From Aeromonas schubertii (GTDB lineage: Bacteria > Pseudomonadota > Gammaproteobacteria > Enterobacterales > Aeromonadaceae): a stretch of 64,000 nt of DNA. Under the pieces are notes generated by a model. The model had not been told where the DNA came from, searched no databases, and was given only the letters and a program-made list of their open reading frames with translations. Below are positions 21,347-30,261 of this stretch, piece after piece. The position numbers were made by a program, and so were the translations under genes. Positions within the stretch are counted from its first letter, which is position 1, and every line of letters starts with the position of its first letter. The stretch lies in the NCBI RefSeq assembly GCF_000820105.1, contig NZ_CDDB01000074.1, forward strand, positions 59,941 to 123,940, read 5' to 3'.

Positions 21347-22201
21347 ATGAGTCTGTTGCAGTGGCGAAAGAGCAGCGCAGTGCTGTTGTCCGGTCTGTTG
21401 TTTGCCTGCTCCTCCAGCCAAACCCCGGCCCCGGTCGGCAGTATCGATGGCGGTTACCGGTCCGGTAGTTCGGCCCGTTATGTGGGCAAGCAGCGGACCC
21501 TGACTGGCAACAGCTATACGGTACAGAAGGGGGACACCCTCTATTCCATCGCCTTCAGCGCCGGCACTAATGTGCCCGCCATTGCCAGTCTCAACGGGAT
21601 CGAGCCTCCCTACAACATCTATCCGGGTCAGCAACTGCGACTGCACGTCTTCGAATCCCAGTCTCTGGGGGGTAAATCCGGCGGTGGCGCCGTGGTCGTT
21701 ACCCAGCCGTCGGTCGCCAAGCCTTCTGGTCAGACCTCGCAGTGGACGGAGCAGAAAACCGTTGCCGCGCCTGCACCAAAGGAATACGCTCAAAAAACAG
21801 CTCAAAATAACAACAATGTCTCCAGCGGATCGCCGGATTGGCGTTGGCCAACAGATGGCAAGCTTGTCGAGGGGTTCTCCACTGCCGAACAGGGCAACAA
21901 GGGGATCGACATTGCCGGCAAGAAGGGGCAACCCGTCTTTGCGGCCAGCGACGGCAAGGTAGTCTATGCCGGCAGTGCGCTTCGGGGATATGGCAAGCTG
22001 ATCATTCTCAAGCATGACGATGAGTATCTCTCCGCCTATGCCCACAACGACCAGTTGCGGGTGCAGGAGGGGCAGAGTGTCAAGAAAGGGATGGTCATTG
22101 CCGATATGGGAAGCACGGATGCGCCGGATGTGCGACTGCACTTTGAAATCCGGTACAAGGGCAAGTCGGTCAATCCGATGAGCTATCTGCCCAAGCGTTA
22201 A
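21347..22201 (+). CDS. nlpD: NlpD lipoprotein, LysM plus degenerate LytM domain
   Basis: This 284-residue outer-membrane lipoprotein activates the cell-separation amidase AmiC. The lipobox LLFAC has Cys21. A LysM domain (about 63-105, YTVQKGDTLYSIA) binds peptidoglycan, a Gln/Lys-rich linker follows, and the LytM domain occupies about 165-283. The catalytic M23 histidine and Asp motif is replaced (NKGIDIAG) and the final HxH reads LHFE, so it should be an activator, not an enzyme. In E. coli the main rpoS promoter lies within nlpD; the same is likely here but I cannot place it. Confidence 0.94.
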   Translation: MSLLQWRKSSAVLLSGLLFACSSSQTPAPVGSIDGGYRSGSSARYVGKQRTLTGNSYTVQKGDTLYSIAFSAGTNVPAIASLNGIEPPYNIYPGQQLRLHVFESQSLGGKSGGGAVVVTQPSVAKPSGQTSQWTEQKTVAAPAPKEYAQKTAQNNNNVSSGSPDWRWPTDGKLVEGFSTAEQGNKGIDIAGKKGQPVFAASDGKVVYAGSALRGYGKLIILKHDDEYLSAYAHNDQLRVQEGQSVKKGMVIADMGSTDAPDVRLHFEIRYKGKSVNPMSYLPKR

Positions 22202-22241
22202 ACCCAGAGGGAAAGCGTGACTCTGGTTCTGGAGGGATGCC

Positions 22242-23225
22242 ATGAGCCAAGAAGATAAGCTGGATGTACAGGACGTTGAATTCGAGCTTGATGAGGAGAT
22301 TGAGAGCGCAGAGGAAGAGGAGGAGCTGACCGTTGAGGCTGCCGATGAGGTGGTCAGCGATGAGGTGTTCACCCCTGAACTCAACCGGGTCATGGATGCG
22401 ACCCAGCTCTATCTGGGAGAGATAGGCTTCTCTCCCCTGCTCACTGCCGAGGAAGAGGTCTACTTCGCCCGCCGCGCCTTGCGCGGCGACAAGGCTGCCC
22501 GCAAACGGATGATCGAATCCAACTTGCGGCTGGTCGTCAAGATTGCCCGCCGTTATAACAACCGTGGCCTGGCTCTGCTCGATCTCATCGAGGAGGGTAA
22601 TCTGGGCCTGATCCGTGCCGTCGAGAAGTTCGATCCCGAGCGCGGTTTCCGTTTCTCTACCTACGCCACCTGGTGGATCCGCCAAACCATAGAGCGGGCC
22701 ATCATGAATCAGACGCGCACCATTCGACTGCCGATCCATGTGGTCAAGGAGCTCAACGTCTATCTGCGTACCGCCCGTGAGCTGGCCCATCGCCTCGATC
22801 ACGAGCCCACGGCGGAGGATATCGCCTCTGCCCTCGACAAGCCGGTCGAAGACGTGAGCCGCATGCTCAAGCTCAACGAGAAGATCAGCTCGGTCGATAC
22901 GCCGATCGGTGGCGACAAGGACAAGGCTCTGCTGGATGTGCTCTCCGATGAGCGTGGCTCCGGCCCCGAGCTGGAGACCCAGGAGGACGATATGCGCAGC
23001 AGCATTGTCCACTGGCTCGAGGAGCTAAATCCCAAGCAGCGCGAGGTGCTGGCCCGCCGTTTCGGCCTGCTGGGGTATGAGGCGGCGACGCTGGAGGATG
23101 TGGGTCACGAGATCGGTCTCACCCGGGAGAGGGTGCGACAGATCCAGGTTGAAGCCCTGCGCCGCCTGCGTGAGGTGCTGCTCTCTCAAGGCCTCTCTAT
23201 CGATGCGCTGTTTCGCAACGGTTGA
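22242..23225 (+). CDS. rpoS: RNA polymerase sigma factor RpoS
   Basis: This 327-residue stationary-phase and general-stress sigma factor is close to the E. coli length (330). Region 1.2 begins near residue 48 ([16 protein letters not shown]), region 2 contains [29 protein letters not shown], and the region 4 helix-turn-helix includes [19 protein letters not shown]. The acidic N-terminus is typical. A terminator follows at 23246. RssB, the adaptor for RpoS degradation, is encoded at 53069. Confidence 0.98.
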   Translation: MSQEDKLDVQDVEFELDEEIESAEEEEELTVEAADEVVSDEVFTPELNRVMDATQLYLGEIGFSPLLTAEEEVYFARRALRGDKAARKRMIESNLRLVVKIARRYNNRGLALLDLIEEGNLGLIRAVEKFDPERGFRFSTYATWWIRQTIERAIMNQTRTIRLPIHVVKELNVYLRTARELAHRLDHEPTAEDIASALDKPVEDVSRMLKLNEKISSVDTPIGGDKDKALLDVLSDERGSGPELETQEDDMRSSIVHWLEELNPKQREVLARRFGLLGYEAATLEDVGHEIGLTRERVRQIQVEALRRLREVLLSQGLSIDALFRNG

Positions 23226-23245
23226 GTGACCTCGAGGGAAATGGT

Positions 23246-23269
23246 GAGGGGGCTTGTCCCCCTCGTTTT
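23246..23269 (+). terminator. Terminator of rpoS
   Basis: GAGGGGG, a CTTGT loop and CCCCCTC are followed by GTTTTA, 21 bp past the rpoS stop. Confidence 0.83.
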
Positions 23270-23375
23270 ATGGTGGGCGAGCATGGGTTTGCGCCGAGAT
23301 ACACCTGTTATGTGATTGTTTCCGCAGATCTTGATGAAAAGCCCGCCATTTGAGGGCTCAAAGGGGATAAAGGCT

Positions 23376-23404
23376 TTGCCTGACAACCTCTTTTTGCATA
23401 GAGT
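23376..23404 (+). promoter_or_regulatory. Candidate promoter of hupA
   Basis: TTGCCT (23376-23381) and TAGAGT (23399-23404) are 17 bp apart, 37 bp before the hupA start. Confidence 0.5.
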
Positions 23405-23441
23405 GAAGCCGTGCTAATTGCCAGTTGATAAAGGATAACTT

Positions 23442-23714
23442 ATGAACAAAGCGCAACTTGTCGATGCTATCGCCGCTAAAGCCGATCTGAGCAAGGCTCA
23501 GGCCAAGGCTGCACTGGAGGAGATCCTGGCAGGTATCACCCAGAGCCTGAAAGAGGGCGATGCAGTCCAGCTGGTCGGTTTCGGCACCTTCAAGGTCAAC
23601 CATCGTGCTGGTCGTACCGGTCGCAATCCCCAAACCGGCAAGGAGATCCAGATCGCCGCGGCTAATGTGCCCTCCTTCGTTGCCGGTAAGGCCCTGAAGG
23701 ACGCCGTCAAGTAA
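23442..23714 (+). CDS. hupA: DNA-binding protein HU-alpha
   Basis: This 90-residue nucleoid protein binds and bends DNA without strong sequence specificity. It aligns by eye over its whole length with E. coli HupA: start [11 protein letters not shown], the arm [21 protein letters not shown] and end [18 protein letters not shown] precedes the start. It is a stand-alone unit with its own promoter and terminator, directly after rpoS, an order not seen in E. coli. Confidence 0.96.
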   Translation: MNKAQLVDAIAAKADLSKAQAKAALEEILAGITQSLKEGDAVQLVGFGTFKVNHRAGRTGRNPQTGKEIQIAAANVPSFVAGKALKDAVK

Positions 23715-23729
23715 GACGCCCGTTTTGCC

Positions 23730-23760
23730 AAAAAACCCGGCCTGTTGCGCCGGGTTTTTT
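23730..23760 (+). terminator. Terminator of hupA
   Basis: AAAAAACCCGGC, a 7-base loop and GCCGGGTTTTTT form a 12-bp stem ending in a T run. Confidence 0.93.
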
Positions 23761-23821
23761 ATTGTGTGTCCCGTCCCTTTTTTCGGATAAACTGAGAGAA
23801 AAGCGGTATCGGGAGGTTGGT

Positions 23822-24238
23822 ATGGCACATCCCATGACCATAGGCCAGGTGGCCATTCCCTGGGCCCCCTCCAGGCAGTTATCGCCCGGTCTGGTGGTGG
23901 TCGATCTACACCACGACATCTGGGGTGACACCCTGACCATAGCGCTCGGGCAGGCCCGCAGCATCGACATACCTCCCCTCACTCAATGCCATGTCTACTT
24001 CCGCCAGGTGTTTGCCCTGCGCGTGGTGGAGGATGGGGATCTCTCCGATGGCATGAGCAGCCATCCCGTCGAGGAGCAGATTCAGATCATCACCCCGTCA
24101 CGGTTCGCCGCCTGGTTTCATCAGGAGTCCAAGGGGGTACATCTGGACGAGGATCTGCAGCACTACCGGATTTCGACCTGGGACTACTGTGTCGACATCC
24201 TCACGTCACGTCCCCCCGAACTGCATCTGGTCGAATAA
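23822..24238 (+). CDS. Hypothetical protein, 138 aa
   Basis: I do not recognise this family. The 138-residue product has no signal peptide or membrane segment. It opens with beta-like stretches (SPGLVVVDLHHDIWGD), contains one CHVYFRQVFALRVVED segment, and is acidic and histidine-bearing throughout. The start ATG 23822 follows CGGGAGG at good spacing, and base composition matches neighbours. It stands between the hupA terminator and a 36-bp palindrome, so it appears to be its own transcription unit. A real gene is likely; function is unknown. Confidence 0.72.
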   Translation: MAHPMTIGQVAIPWAPSRQLSPGLVVVDLHHDIWGDTLTIALGQARSIDIPPLTQCHVYFRQVFALRVVEDGDLSDGMSSHPVEEQIQIITPSRFAAWFHQESKGVHLDEDLQHYRISTWDYCVDILTSRPPELHLVE

Positions 24239-24273
24239 ATCAGCAAGGGAGGCCATGGCCTCCCTTGCTGATT
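24238..24273. terminator. Perfect 36-bp palindrome between convergent genes
   Basis: Every base of 24238-24273 pairs across the centre at GGCCATGGCC, giving an 18-bp perfect inverted repeat. It starts at the last base of the plus-strand gene and ends 16 bp before the DUF4426 stop. T tails are weak on both sides. It is most simply a bidirectional terminator. Confidence 0.65.
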
Positions 24274-24289
24274 CGAAAGAATCCCCTAG

Positions 24290-24709
24290 CTACTCCACAT
24301 AGAAGGTGTGCTGGAACTCCAGGGGCCACCGCTGTCCGTTCCCCATCAGGGTCAGGGTGATGCGGTACGTATCTTCGTTGCGGTAGGGAAGCTCGGCCAG
24401 GTAATAGATCGCCTTACCCTCCCTGACCTCACGGAAGGATAGGGGGCGAACCGTGCCGGTCAGGTTGCGGGCCTCACCCGTGATGCCAACCGATTGGGGT
24501 ATTCCCTGCTTGTCCTGTACCGCAATGTTGATGATGCCGTTATAGCGGCTGCGCTCAACCTGATACTGAGTGGCCACCTCCGGGGTCAGAAAGCTGGAGG
24601 CAAAGGCACTGTAGTGCACGTTCCAGGGGCCGACCTCTTTCATCTGCTCCGCCTGGCCGGGGAGGGACAACATCATCCCCAGCAGGGCGCCTAACCAGGC
24701 TCTCATCAT
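24290..24709 (-). CDS. DUF4426-type exported protein
   Basis: This 139-residue protein has an N-terminal signal peptide (cleavage likely after LPGQA, about residue 20) and a small beta-rich mature domain ending QHTFYVE. It resembles the DUF4426 proteins encoded next to yggU and yggT in marine and aquatic gammaproteobacteria. Function is unknown. GGAGAAGCG precedes the double ATG start (24709 or 24706). It is the last gene of the yggS-proC-yggT-yggU group. Confidence 0.75.
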   Translation of the reverse strand: MMRAWLGALLGMMLSLPGQAEQMKEVGPWNVHYSAFASSFLTPEVATQYQVERSRYNGIINIAVQDKQGIPQSVGITGEARNLTGTVRPLSFREVREGKAIYYLAELPYRNEDTYRITLTLMGNGQRWPLEFQHTFYVE

Positions 24710-24737
24710 CGCTTCTCCTTGTCGGTGACTCTCATGT

Positions 24738-25040
24738 TCAGTTTAACAGGGCGGCAATCTCGGAGGGGATTGCCCGTGGCCCTTCGATACTGACCGCCTT
24801 GTGGCGTCCCAGTTCGCCGCGAATAACCCTGACTTGCCCTTTGGCCACCTTGAACTGCTTGGCCAGATACTTGATCAGATGGGCATTGGCCTGCCCATCA
24901 ACCGGAGGCGCCGTGATGGCGACCTTGATCTCCTCTCCGTGCAGACCGACTATCTGATCCCGGCTCGCCTTGGGCTGGATGAGGAGCTGAAGCAGCAGCA
25001 CCTCTCCCTGCCAGCTGGCTGCCACCATCAGATCATCCAC
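24738..25040 (-). CDS. yggU: YggU / DUF167 family protein
   Basis: This 100-residue cytosolic protein has the DUF167 core: [33 protein letters not shown] and GELGRHK. Function is unknown. It overlaps the end of yggT by 13 bp. Confidence 0.92.
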   Translation of the reverse strand: MDDLMVAASWQGEVLLLQLLIQPKASRDQIVGLHGEEIKVAITAPPVDGQANAHLIKYLAKQFKVAKGQVRVIRGELGRHKAVSIEGPRAIPSEIAALLN

Positions 25041-25579
25041 CAGAGCTGGCCGAAGAGATCGCCCAGCAGGTAGTTGATGGCCTGCAGGGCGATGAAGGCA
25101 ACCAGCACGGAGAGATCCAGTCCGCCCAGGGGGGGAAGGATGCGGCGTATGGGTTGCAAGAAGGGTTCGGTCAGCTGATGCATCACATATTCGATGGGGT
25201 TGCGGCCTTGACTGACCCAGCTCAGGATGGCGCGAATCAGCAGGATCCAGAAGACCATGGAGCCAGCCTTCTTGAGGACGGTCAGACCGGCGAAGAGGGA
25301 GAGGCTGACCCAGTCGGCCTGCAATACCCCAAGGCTCTTGAGCAGAGCCAGCTTGCCCATTGCCACGATCAGGGCCAGCACCAGGGAGGCGAGATCCAGG
25401 CTGCCCACGCTGGGGATTACCCGGCGCAGGGGAACCAGCAGCGGTGAGGTGAGCTTGACCACGGTTTGGCTCAGGGGGTTATAGAAGTCGGCACGTGCCC
25501 ACTGCAGCCAGAGGCGCAGCAGCACGACCATGAGGTAAAGGTCGAAGACGGTGTTGATAAGGAAAAAGGCGGTATTCAT
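25028..25579 (-). CDS. yggT: YggT-family membrane protein
   Basis: This 183-residue inner-membrane protein is made of two similar halves, each with a hydrophobic helix and the repeated pattern 'P.l.[15 protein letters not shown]' (around 50-65 and 140-157). YggT is linked to osmotic shock tolerance in E. coli; the mechanism is not known. It follows proC by 9 bp in the conserved order. Confidence 0.92.
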   Translation of the reverse strand: MNTAFFLINTVFDLYLMVVLLRLWLQWARADFYNPLSQTVVKLTSPLLVPLRRVIPSVGSLDLASLVLALIVAMGKLALLKSLGVLQADWVSLSLFAGLTVLKKAGSMVFWILLIRAILSWVSQGRNPIEYVMHQLTEPFLQPIRRILPPLGGLDLSVLVAFIALQAINYLLGDLFGQLWWMI

Positions 25580-25588
25580 CGAGGCTCC

Positions 25589-26410
25589 TTAGAAGAGTGT
25601 TTCCATCTCGCCGGCCCGGCGAACGGCGGCCTGCATGGCGTGGCTGGTGATCTGCTGCAATCCCTGCTCCTGAAAGGTTCGGATCGCCTCGGCAGTGGTG
25701 CCGCCCTTGCTGGTGACCTGCTCGCGCAGTTGTGCGAGAGAGAGGGTTGGATTCTGCGCCACCATGGCAGCCGCGCCGATGGCGGTCTGTTGAACCAGGG
25801 CCCGGGCCTGCTCCGGGGTGAATCCCATCTGCTCGGCCTCTTCGCAGATGGCCTGCATAAAGAGAAAGAAGTAGGCGGGGGCACTGCCTGCGGCAGCAAT
25901 GACCCCGTTGATCCCGCTCTCGTCAGCCACCCAGAGTGTCTGACCCACCGCCTGCAGCATCTGCTCGGCGAACTGGCGGTCTTCTTCATTCACAGGATCG
26001 GGGGCATAGAGTCCGGTCATGCCCAGTCCGAGCAGGGCCGGGGTATTGGGCATGCAGCGGATGATCCGCGTCTGCCCCGTCATCTGGGTGAGACGTTCGA
26101 CCCGGATCCCGGCGGCGACAGAGATAAGCAGCTTGCCCTCCAGGATGCCAGGTTCGGCGCGCAGGGTCTCGAGCATGTCAGCCATCAGCTGGGGTTTGAC
26201 CGCCAGCACGATCACCTCGGCTCTCCGGGCTGCCGCCAGGTTATCCTGAGTGATGTGGATGCCGGTCTCGCTGGCCAGGGCATCGAGCTTGGGGCGGCTG
26301 GGGTTGGCCGCGGTGATGCAATCAACCGGGTAACCGGCGCGCACCAGCCCCAGTATGATGCTGCGGCTCATGTTACCGGCCCCGATGAAGGCGATCTGTC
26401 TGTGTTGCAT
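25589..26410 (-). CDS. proC: Pyrroline-5-carboxylate reductase
   Basis: This 273-residue NAD(P)H enzyme performs the last step of proline synthesis. The N-terminal dinucleotide fold IAFIGAGNMSRSI and the C-terminal signature 'SKGGTTAEAIRTFQEQGL' are clear. ATG 26410 is preferred because AGCAGGA lies at proper spacing; ATG 26416 is two codons upstream. It is followed directly by yggT and preceded by yggS. Confidence 0.96.
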   Translation of the reverse strand: MQHRQIAFIGAGNMSRSIILGLVRAGYPVDCITAANPSRPKLDALASETGIHITQDNLAAARRAEVIVLAVKPQLMADMLETLRAEPGILEGKLLISVAAGIRVERLTQMTGQTRIIRCMPNTPALLGLGMTGLYAPDPVNEEDRQFAEQMLQAVGQTLWVADESGINGVIAAAGSAPAYFFLFMQAICEEAEQMGFTPEQARALVQQTAIGAAAMVAQNPTLSLAQLREQVTSKGGTTAEAIRTFQEQGLQQITSHAMQAAVRRAGEMETLF

Positions 26411-26421
26411 AGGCATCCTGC

Positions 26422-27123
26422 TTATGAGTAGTCGCGGGCACCGAAGATGGCGGTGCCGATTCTCACCATGGTACTGCCATGGTGGACGGCGGGCTCGAGA
26501 TCCTCGGTCATGCCCATGGAGAGGGTGTCGACCGAGGGATATTTTGCCTGGAGACGAGTGAACAGTTGCTGCATGCGGGCCATCTGCCCGGCCAGGCGAT
26601 CTGCATCGTCGGTATGTTCAGGAATGGCCATTAGGCCGCGCAATACCAGGCGATCACTGCGTGACACCTGTTCGGCAAGGCTGAAAATCTGCTCTTCCGT
26701 GGTTCCTGATTTGCTGAGCTCTCCGCTAATATTGATTTGCAGACAAATATTTAGCGGTGGCATATGGGGCGGTCTCTGGGATTGCAGCCGCTCGATCAGC
26801 TTGGCTCTGTCCACGCTCTGCACCCACTGGAAGCGCTCGGCAACAGGGCGGGTCTTGTTGGACTGCAGGGGGCCGATGAAGTGCCACTCCAGGTCATCAA
26901 AGGCGGGATCCTGGCGCAGACGATCGATCTTGTCGACCGCCTCCTGGGCATAGGATTCACCGAAGCGACGTTGTCCGCAGTCATAGGCGGCGACAATGGC
27001 CTCCAGGGGCTTGGTCTTGCTGACCGCCAGCAGGGCAACGCTGCTGGTGGCTCTGCCTGCCTCTGTTTCGGCCTTGGCGATTCGATCCGCCACCTGGGCG
27101 AGGTGCTGGGCAATCTGGCTCAT
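26422..27123 (-). CDS. yggS: PLP homeostasis protein YggS (PLPBP)
   Basis: This 233-residue single-domain alanine racemase-like fold protein binds pyridoxal phosphate and maintains vitamin B6 balance. The cofactor lysine lies in AVSKTKP near residue 36; WHFIGPLQSNK and the SMGMTEDLEPAVHHGSTMVRIGTAIFG end are typical. It is divergent from pilT with only 39 bp between starts. Confidence 0.96.
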   Translation of the reverse strand: MSQIAQHLAQVADRIAKAETEAGRATSSVALLAVSKTKPLEAIVAAYDCGQRRFGESYAQEAVDKIDRLRQDPAFDDLEWHFIGPLQSNKTRPVAERFQWVQSVDRAKLIERLQSQRPPHMPPLNICLQINISGELSKSGTTEEQIFSLAEQVSRSDRLVLRGLMAIPEHTDDADRLAGQMARMQQLFTRLQAKYPSVDTLSMGMTEDLEPAVHHGSTMVRIGTAIFGARDYS

Positions 27124-27162
27124 GATTTAGTTAGTGATGCGCAATGGGAGAATGACAAGTCT

Positions 27163-28197
27163 ATGGATATCACAGAGTTATTGGCCTTCAGTGTAAAGCA
27201 TAAAGCCTCGGATCTACACCTCTCTGCCGGGGTGCCACCCATGATCCGGGTCGACGGGGAGATGCGCAAGATCAATCTGCCCGTCCTGGAGCACAGGGAG
27301 GTTCACGCCCTCATCTATGACATCATGAACGATCAGCAGCGCAAGGAGCTTGAAGAGAATTACGAGGTCGACTTCTCCTTCGAGATCCCCGGGTTGGCGC
27401 GCTTTCGTGTCAACGCCTTCCAGCAGTCTCGTGGCTCGGGAGCCGTCTTCCGGACCATCCCCAGTACAGTATTGAGTCTCGATGAGCTCGATGCTCCCGA
27501 GGTGTTTCGCAAGATCGCCGAATATCCCCGTGGTCTGGTACTGGTGACGGGGCCAACCGGCTCGGGCAAGTCGACGACGCTGGCCGCCATGATCAACTAC
27601 ATCAACGAGTCCTTTCATCATCACATCCTCACCATCGAGGATCCCATCGAGTTCGTGCATGAGAACAAACGCTGTCTGGTGAACCAGCGCGAGGTGCACC
27701 GGGATACCAAGAGTTTCAGCAATGCCCTGCGCTCGGCCCTGCGTGAAGACCCCGACATCATACTGGTCGGTGAGATGCGGGATCTCGAAACCATTCGGCT
27801 GGCGATGACGGCGGCCGAGACCGGTCACCTGGTGTTTGGCACTCTGCACACCTCGTCGGCGGCCAAGACCATAGACCGTATCATCGACGTCTTCCCCGGG
27901 GCCGAGAAGGACATGGTGCGCTCCATGTTGTCCGAATCCCTGCGGGCGGTTATCTCCCAGACCCTGCTCAAACGTATCGGCGGTGGTCGGGTGGCCGCAC
28001 ACGAGATCATGATAGGTATCCCGGCGGTGCGAAACCTGATCCGGGAAGACAAGGTGCCCCAGCTCTACTCTGTGATTCAGACCGGGATGACTCATGGCAT
28101 GCAGACCATGGATCAGTGCCTCAAGCAGTTGGTCGGGCGGGGCGTGGTTACCCAGCAGGATGCCAGGGGCAAGGCCGCCGATCCCAACAGTATTTAG
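27163..28197 (+). CDS. pilT: Type IV pilus retraction ATPase PilT
   Basis: This 344-residue hexameric cytosolic ATPase depolymerises type IV pili for twitching and DNA uptake. The Walker A GPTGSGKST (about 129-137), the Asp box, Walker B (ILVGEMRD) and His box (ETGHLVFGTLHT) are all intact, and the AIRNLIRE-type C-terminal motif appears as AVRNLIRE. Start ATG 27163 gives the typical 344-residue length. pilU follows after 8 bp. Confidence 0.97.
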   Translation: MDITELLAFSVKHKASDLHLSAGVPPMIRVDGEMRKINLPVLEHREVHALIYDIMNDQQRKELEENYEVDFSFEIPGLARFRVNAFQQSRGSGAVFRTIPSTVLSLDELDAPEVFRKIAEYPRGLVLVTGPTGSGKSTTLAAMINYINESFHHHILTIEDPIEFVHENKRCLVNQREVHRDTKSFSNALRSALREDPDIILVGEMRDLETIRLAMTAAETGHLVFGTLHTSSAAKTIDRIIDVFPGAEKDMVRSMLSESLRAVISQTLLKRIGGGRVAAHEIMIGIPAVRNLIREDKVPQLYSVIQTGMTHGMQTMDQCLKQLVGRGVVTQQDARGKAADPNSI

Positions 28198-28205
28198 GAG
28201 TCTCT

Positions 28206-29324
28206 ATGAGCATGGATGCCTGGTTGGGCGAGCTGGTGGCGAGGCGTGGTTCGGATCTCTTCGTCACGACTGGCATGGCCCCTACCGTGAAGCAGGACGG
28301 GCGCTTCGTCGCCCTCGGCGATACGCCCTTGTCGGCAAAAGAGGTTGAAGAGGCGATGGCCCTCATCATGGATGAGGAGAGCAGACACCTCTTTGCACAG
28401 ACCAGGGAGGCCAACTTCGCCATACAGAGGCCGGGTCTCGGTCGTTTCCGGGTCAGTACTTTCCTGCAACTGGCCCAGCCTGGCATGGTGCTGCGTCGCA
28501 TCGAGACCCGGATCCCCACCTTCGAAGAGCTCAAGCTGCCACCTGTGCTCAGGGAGGTCGTGATGGCCAAGCGGGGGCTGATCCTCTTCGTCGGTGCCAC
28601 CGGTGCCGGTAAGTCGACGACCCAGGCGGCCATGATCGGCTATCGCAATCAGCAGAGTGATGGCCACATCCTGACGGTCGAAGATCCGGTGGAATTTGTG
28701 CATCACCACGGGCGCAGCATTGTGACCCAGCGAGAGGTGGGGCTGGATACGCCCTCTTTCGATTCGGCCCTGCGCAGTGCCCTGCGTCAGGCGCCGGACC
28801 TTATCCTGATCGGCGAGATCCGTACCCAGGAGACCATGGAGTTTGCCATCCAGTTTGCCGAGACGGGCCATATCTGCATGGCCACTCTGCACGCCAACAA
28901 TGCTGACCAGGCGATCGAACGGATCATGCATCTGATGCCGGAGGGGCGCCACCGCCAGCTGCGCTACGATCTGGCGTTCAATCTGAAGGCCATCGTCGCC
29001 CAGCAGTTGCTGCCCCTCAAGAGTGGTAGTGGGCGCAGTGCTGCGTTCGAGATCCTGCTCAACACGCCCCTGATTGCCGACATCATCCGTAAAGGAGAGG
29101 TGGACAGACTCAAGGATGTGATGGGGCGCTCCCGCGAGCAGGGGATGGTGACCTTCGATCAATCCCTCTTCGATCTCTACATGGGGGGACAGATCGACAT
29201 GGAGACGGCCCTGGCCCATGCGGACTCGGTGAACGATCTCCGGTTGATGATCAAGCTGAAGGGGGGTGAGAAACTTGGCTCCGGCTCTCTGGATAATGTT
29301 ACCCTGCAGCCCGATATGGAGTGA
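28206..29324 (+). CDS. pilU: PilT-like retraction ATPase PilU
   Basis: This 372-residue paralogue of PilT assists retraction under load. Walker A is GATGAGKST, Walker B ILIGEIRT, and the His box reads [11 protein letters not shown]. The longer acidic C-terminal tail is usual for PilU. It is cotranscribed with pilT; its stop overlaps the region upstream of yaaA. Confidence 0.96.
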   Translation: MSMDAWLGELVARRGSDLFVTTGMAPTVKQDGRFVALGDTPLSAKEVEEAMALIMDEESRHLFAQTREANFAIQRPGLGRFRVSTFLQLAQPGMVLRRIETRIPTFEELKLPPVLREVVMAKRGLILFVGATGAGKSTTQAAMIGYRNQQSDGHILTVEDPVEFVHHHGRSIVTQREVGLDTPSFDSALRSALRQAPDLILIGEIRTQETMEFAIQFAETGHICMATLHANNADQAIERIMHLMPEGRHRQLRYDLAFNLKAIVAQQLLPLKSGSGRSAAFEILLNTPLIADIIRKGEVDRLKDVMGRSREQGMVTFDQSLFDLYMGGQIDMETALAHADSVNDLRLMIKLKGGEKLGSGSLDNVTLQPDME

Positions 29325-29338
29325 AACAGAGGACGCTT

Positions 29339-30118
29339 ATGCTGATTGTGGTCTCGCCGGCCAAGACGCTGGACTATGAATCCCCCCTGCCAACCCGACG
29401 CCATACTCTGCCTGCCTTGCTGGATCAGTCGGCCGAGTTGATCGCCAGGGCTCGCCAGATGAGCCCGGCCGAAATCGGCTCGCTGATGAAGATCAGCGAC
29501 AAGCTGGCGGGCCTCAACGCCGCACGCTTTGCCCAATGGCAACCGGCCTTCACCCTGGACAACGCCCGTCAGGCCATCTTCGCCTTCAAGGGGGATGTCT
29601 ACACCGGACTGGATGCCGGGAGCCTGGGTGAGGAGGATCTGTGCTATGCCCAGGAGCACCTGCGGATGCTCTCCGGTCTCTACGGCGTGTTGCGGCCACT
29701 GGATCTGATGATGCCCTATCGCCTCGAGATGGGGATTCGGCTCGATAACGCCAGAGGCAAGGATCTCTACGCCTTCTGGGGAGAGCGGATCACCGAACAC
29801 CTCAACCAGGCCCTGGCCGAACAGGGGGATGAGGTGCTCATCAACCTCGCCTCGGACGAATATTTCAAGTCGGTACGGCCCGGCTCGCTCAAAGGGCGCA
29901 TCGTGACCCCGGTATTCAAAGATGGCAAGAACGGCCAGTACAAGATCATCAGTTTCTACGCCAAGAAGGCGCGTGGCATGATGGCCCGCTGGTTGCTGGT
30001 TAACCGGATCACCCGAGTGGAGGAGATCCCGGCCTTCGATGTGGATGGCTACTATTTCGTTCCCGAGGAGTCCAGCGCCGACACCCTGGTGTTCAAACGG
30101 GAAGAAAAAATGCAGTAA
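29339..30118 (+). CDS. yaaA: Peroxide stress protein YaaA
   Basis: This 259-residue protein reduces free iron and oxidative damage under hydrogen peroxide stress in E. coli; it binds DNA. The N-terminus [17 protein letters not shown] and '[12 protein letters not shown]' are diagnostic. ATG 29339 follows AGAGGA and fits the family; an upstream GTG overlapping the pilU stop was rejected. It may be cotranscribed with pilTU (14 bp gap). Confidence 0.95.
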   Translation: MLIVVSPAKTLDYESPLPTRRHTLPALLDQSAELIARARQMSPAEIGSLMKISDKLAGLNAARFAQWQPAFTLDNARQAIFAFKGDVYTGLDAGSLGEEDLCYAQEHLRMLSGLYGVLRPLDLMMPYRLEMGIRLDNARGKDLYAFWGERITEHLNQALAEQGDEVLINLASDEYFKSVRPGSLKGRIVTPVFKDGKNGQYKIISFYAKKARGMMARWLLVNRITRVEEIPAFDVDGYYFVPEESSADTLVFKREEKMQ

Positions 30119-30185
30119 ACAGGGAACCAAATGTGCTTACCCGAGTCTTACCTATTGAATCCTCTGTTGTAAGCACTTTCTTAAG

Positions 30186-30215
30186 GCCGATGTCTGTTTG
30201 ATGTCGGCTTTTTTT
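30186..30215 (+). terminator. Terminator after yaaA
   Basis: GCCGA and TCGGC pair across a 13-base loop and are followed by seven T. It lies 68 bp past the yaaA stop and faces the srmB end. Confidence 0.65.
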
Positions 30216-30261
30216 ATGGGCTCTTGCCTGTGAAGAGGCCGCCTCGCGGCGGCCCTCATGC

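Noticed and set aside
21347-22201. Active M23 peptidoglycan endopeptidase
   Set aside because: Zinc-binding histidines and the first Asp motif are replaced, which fits the activator NlpD.
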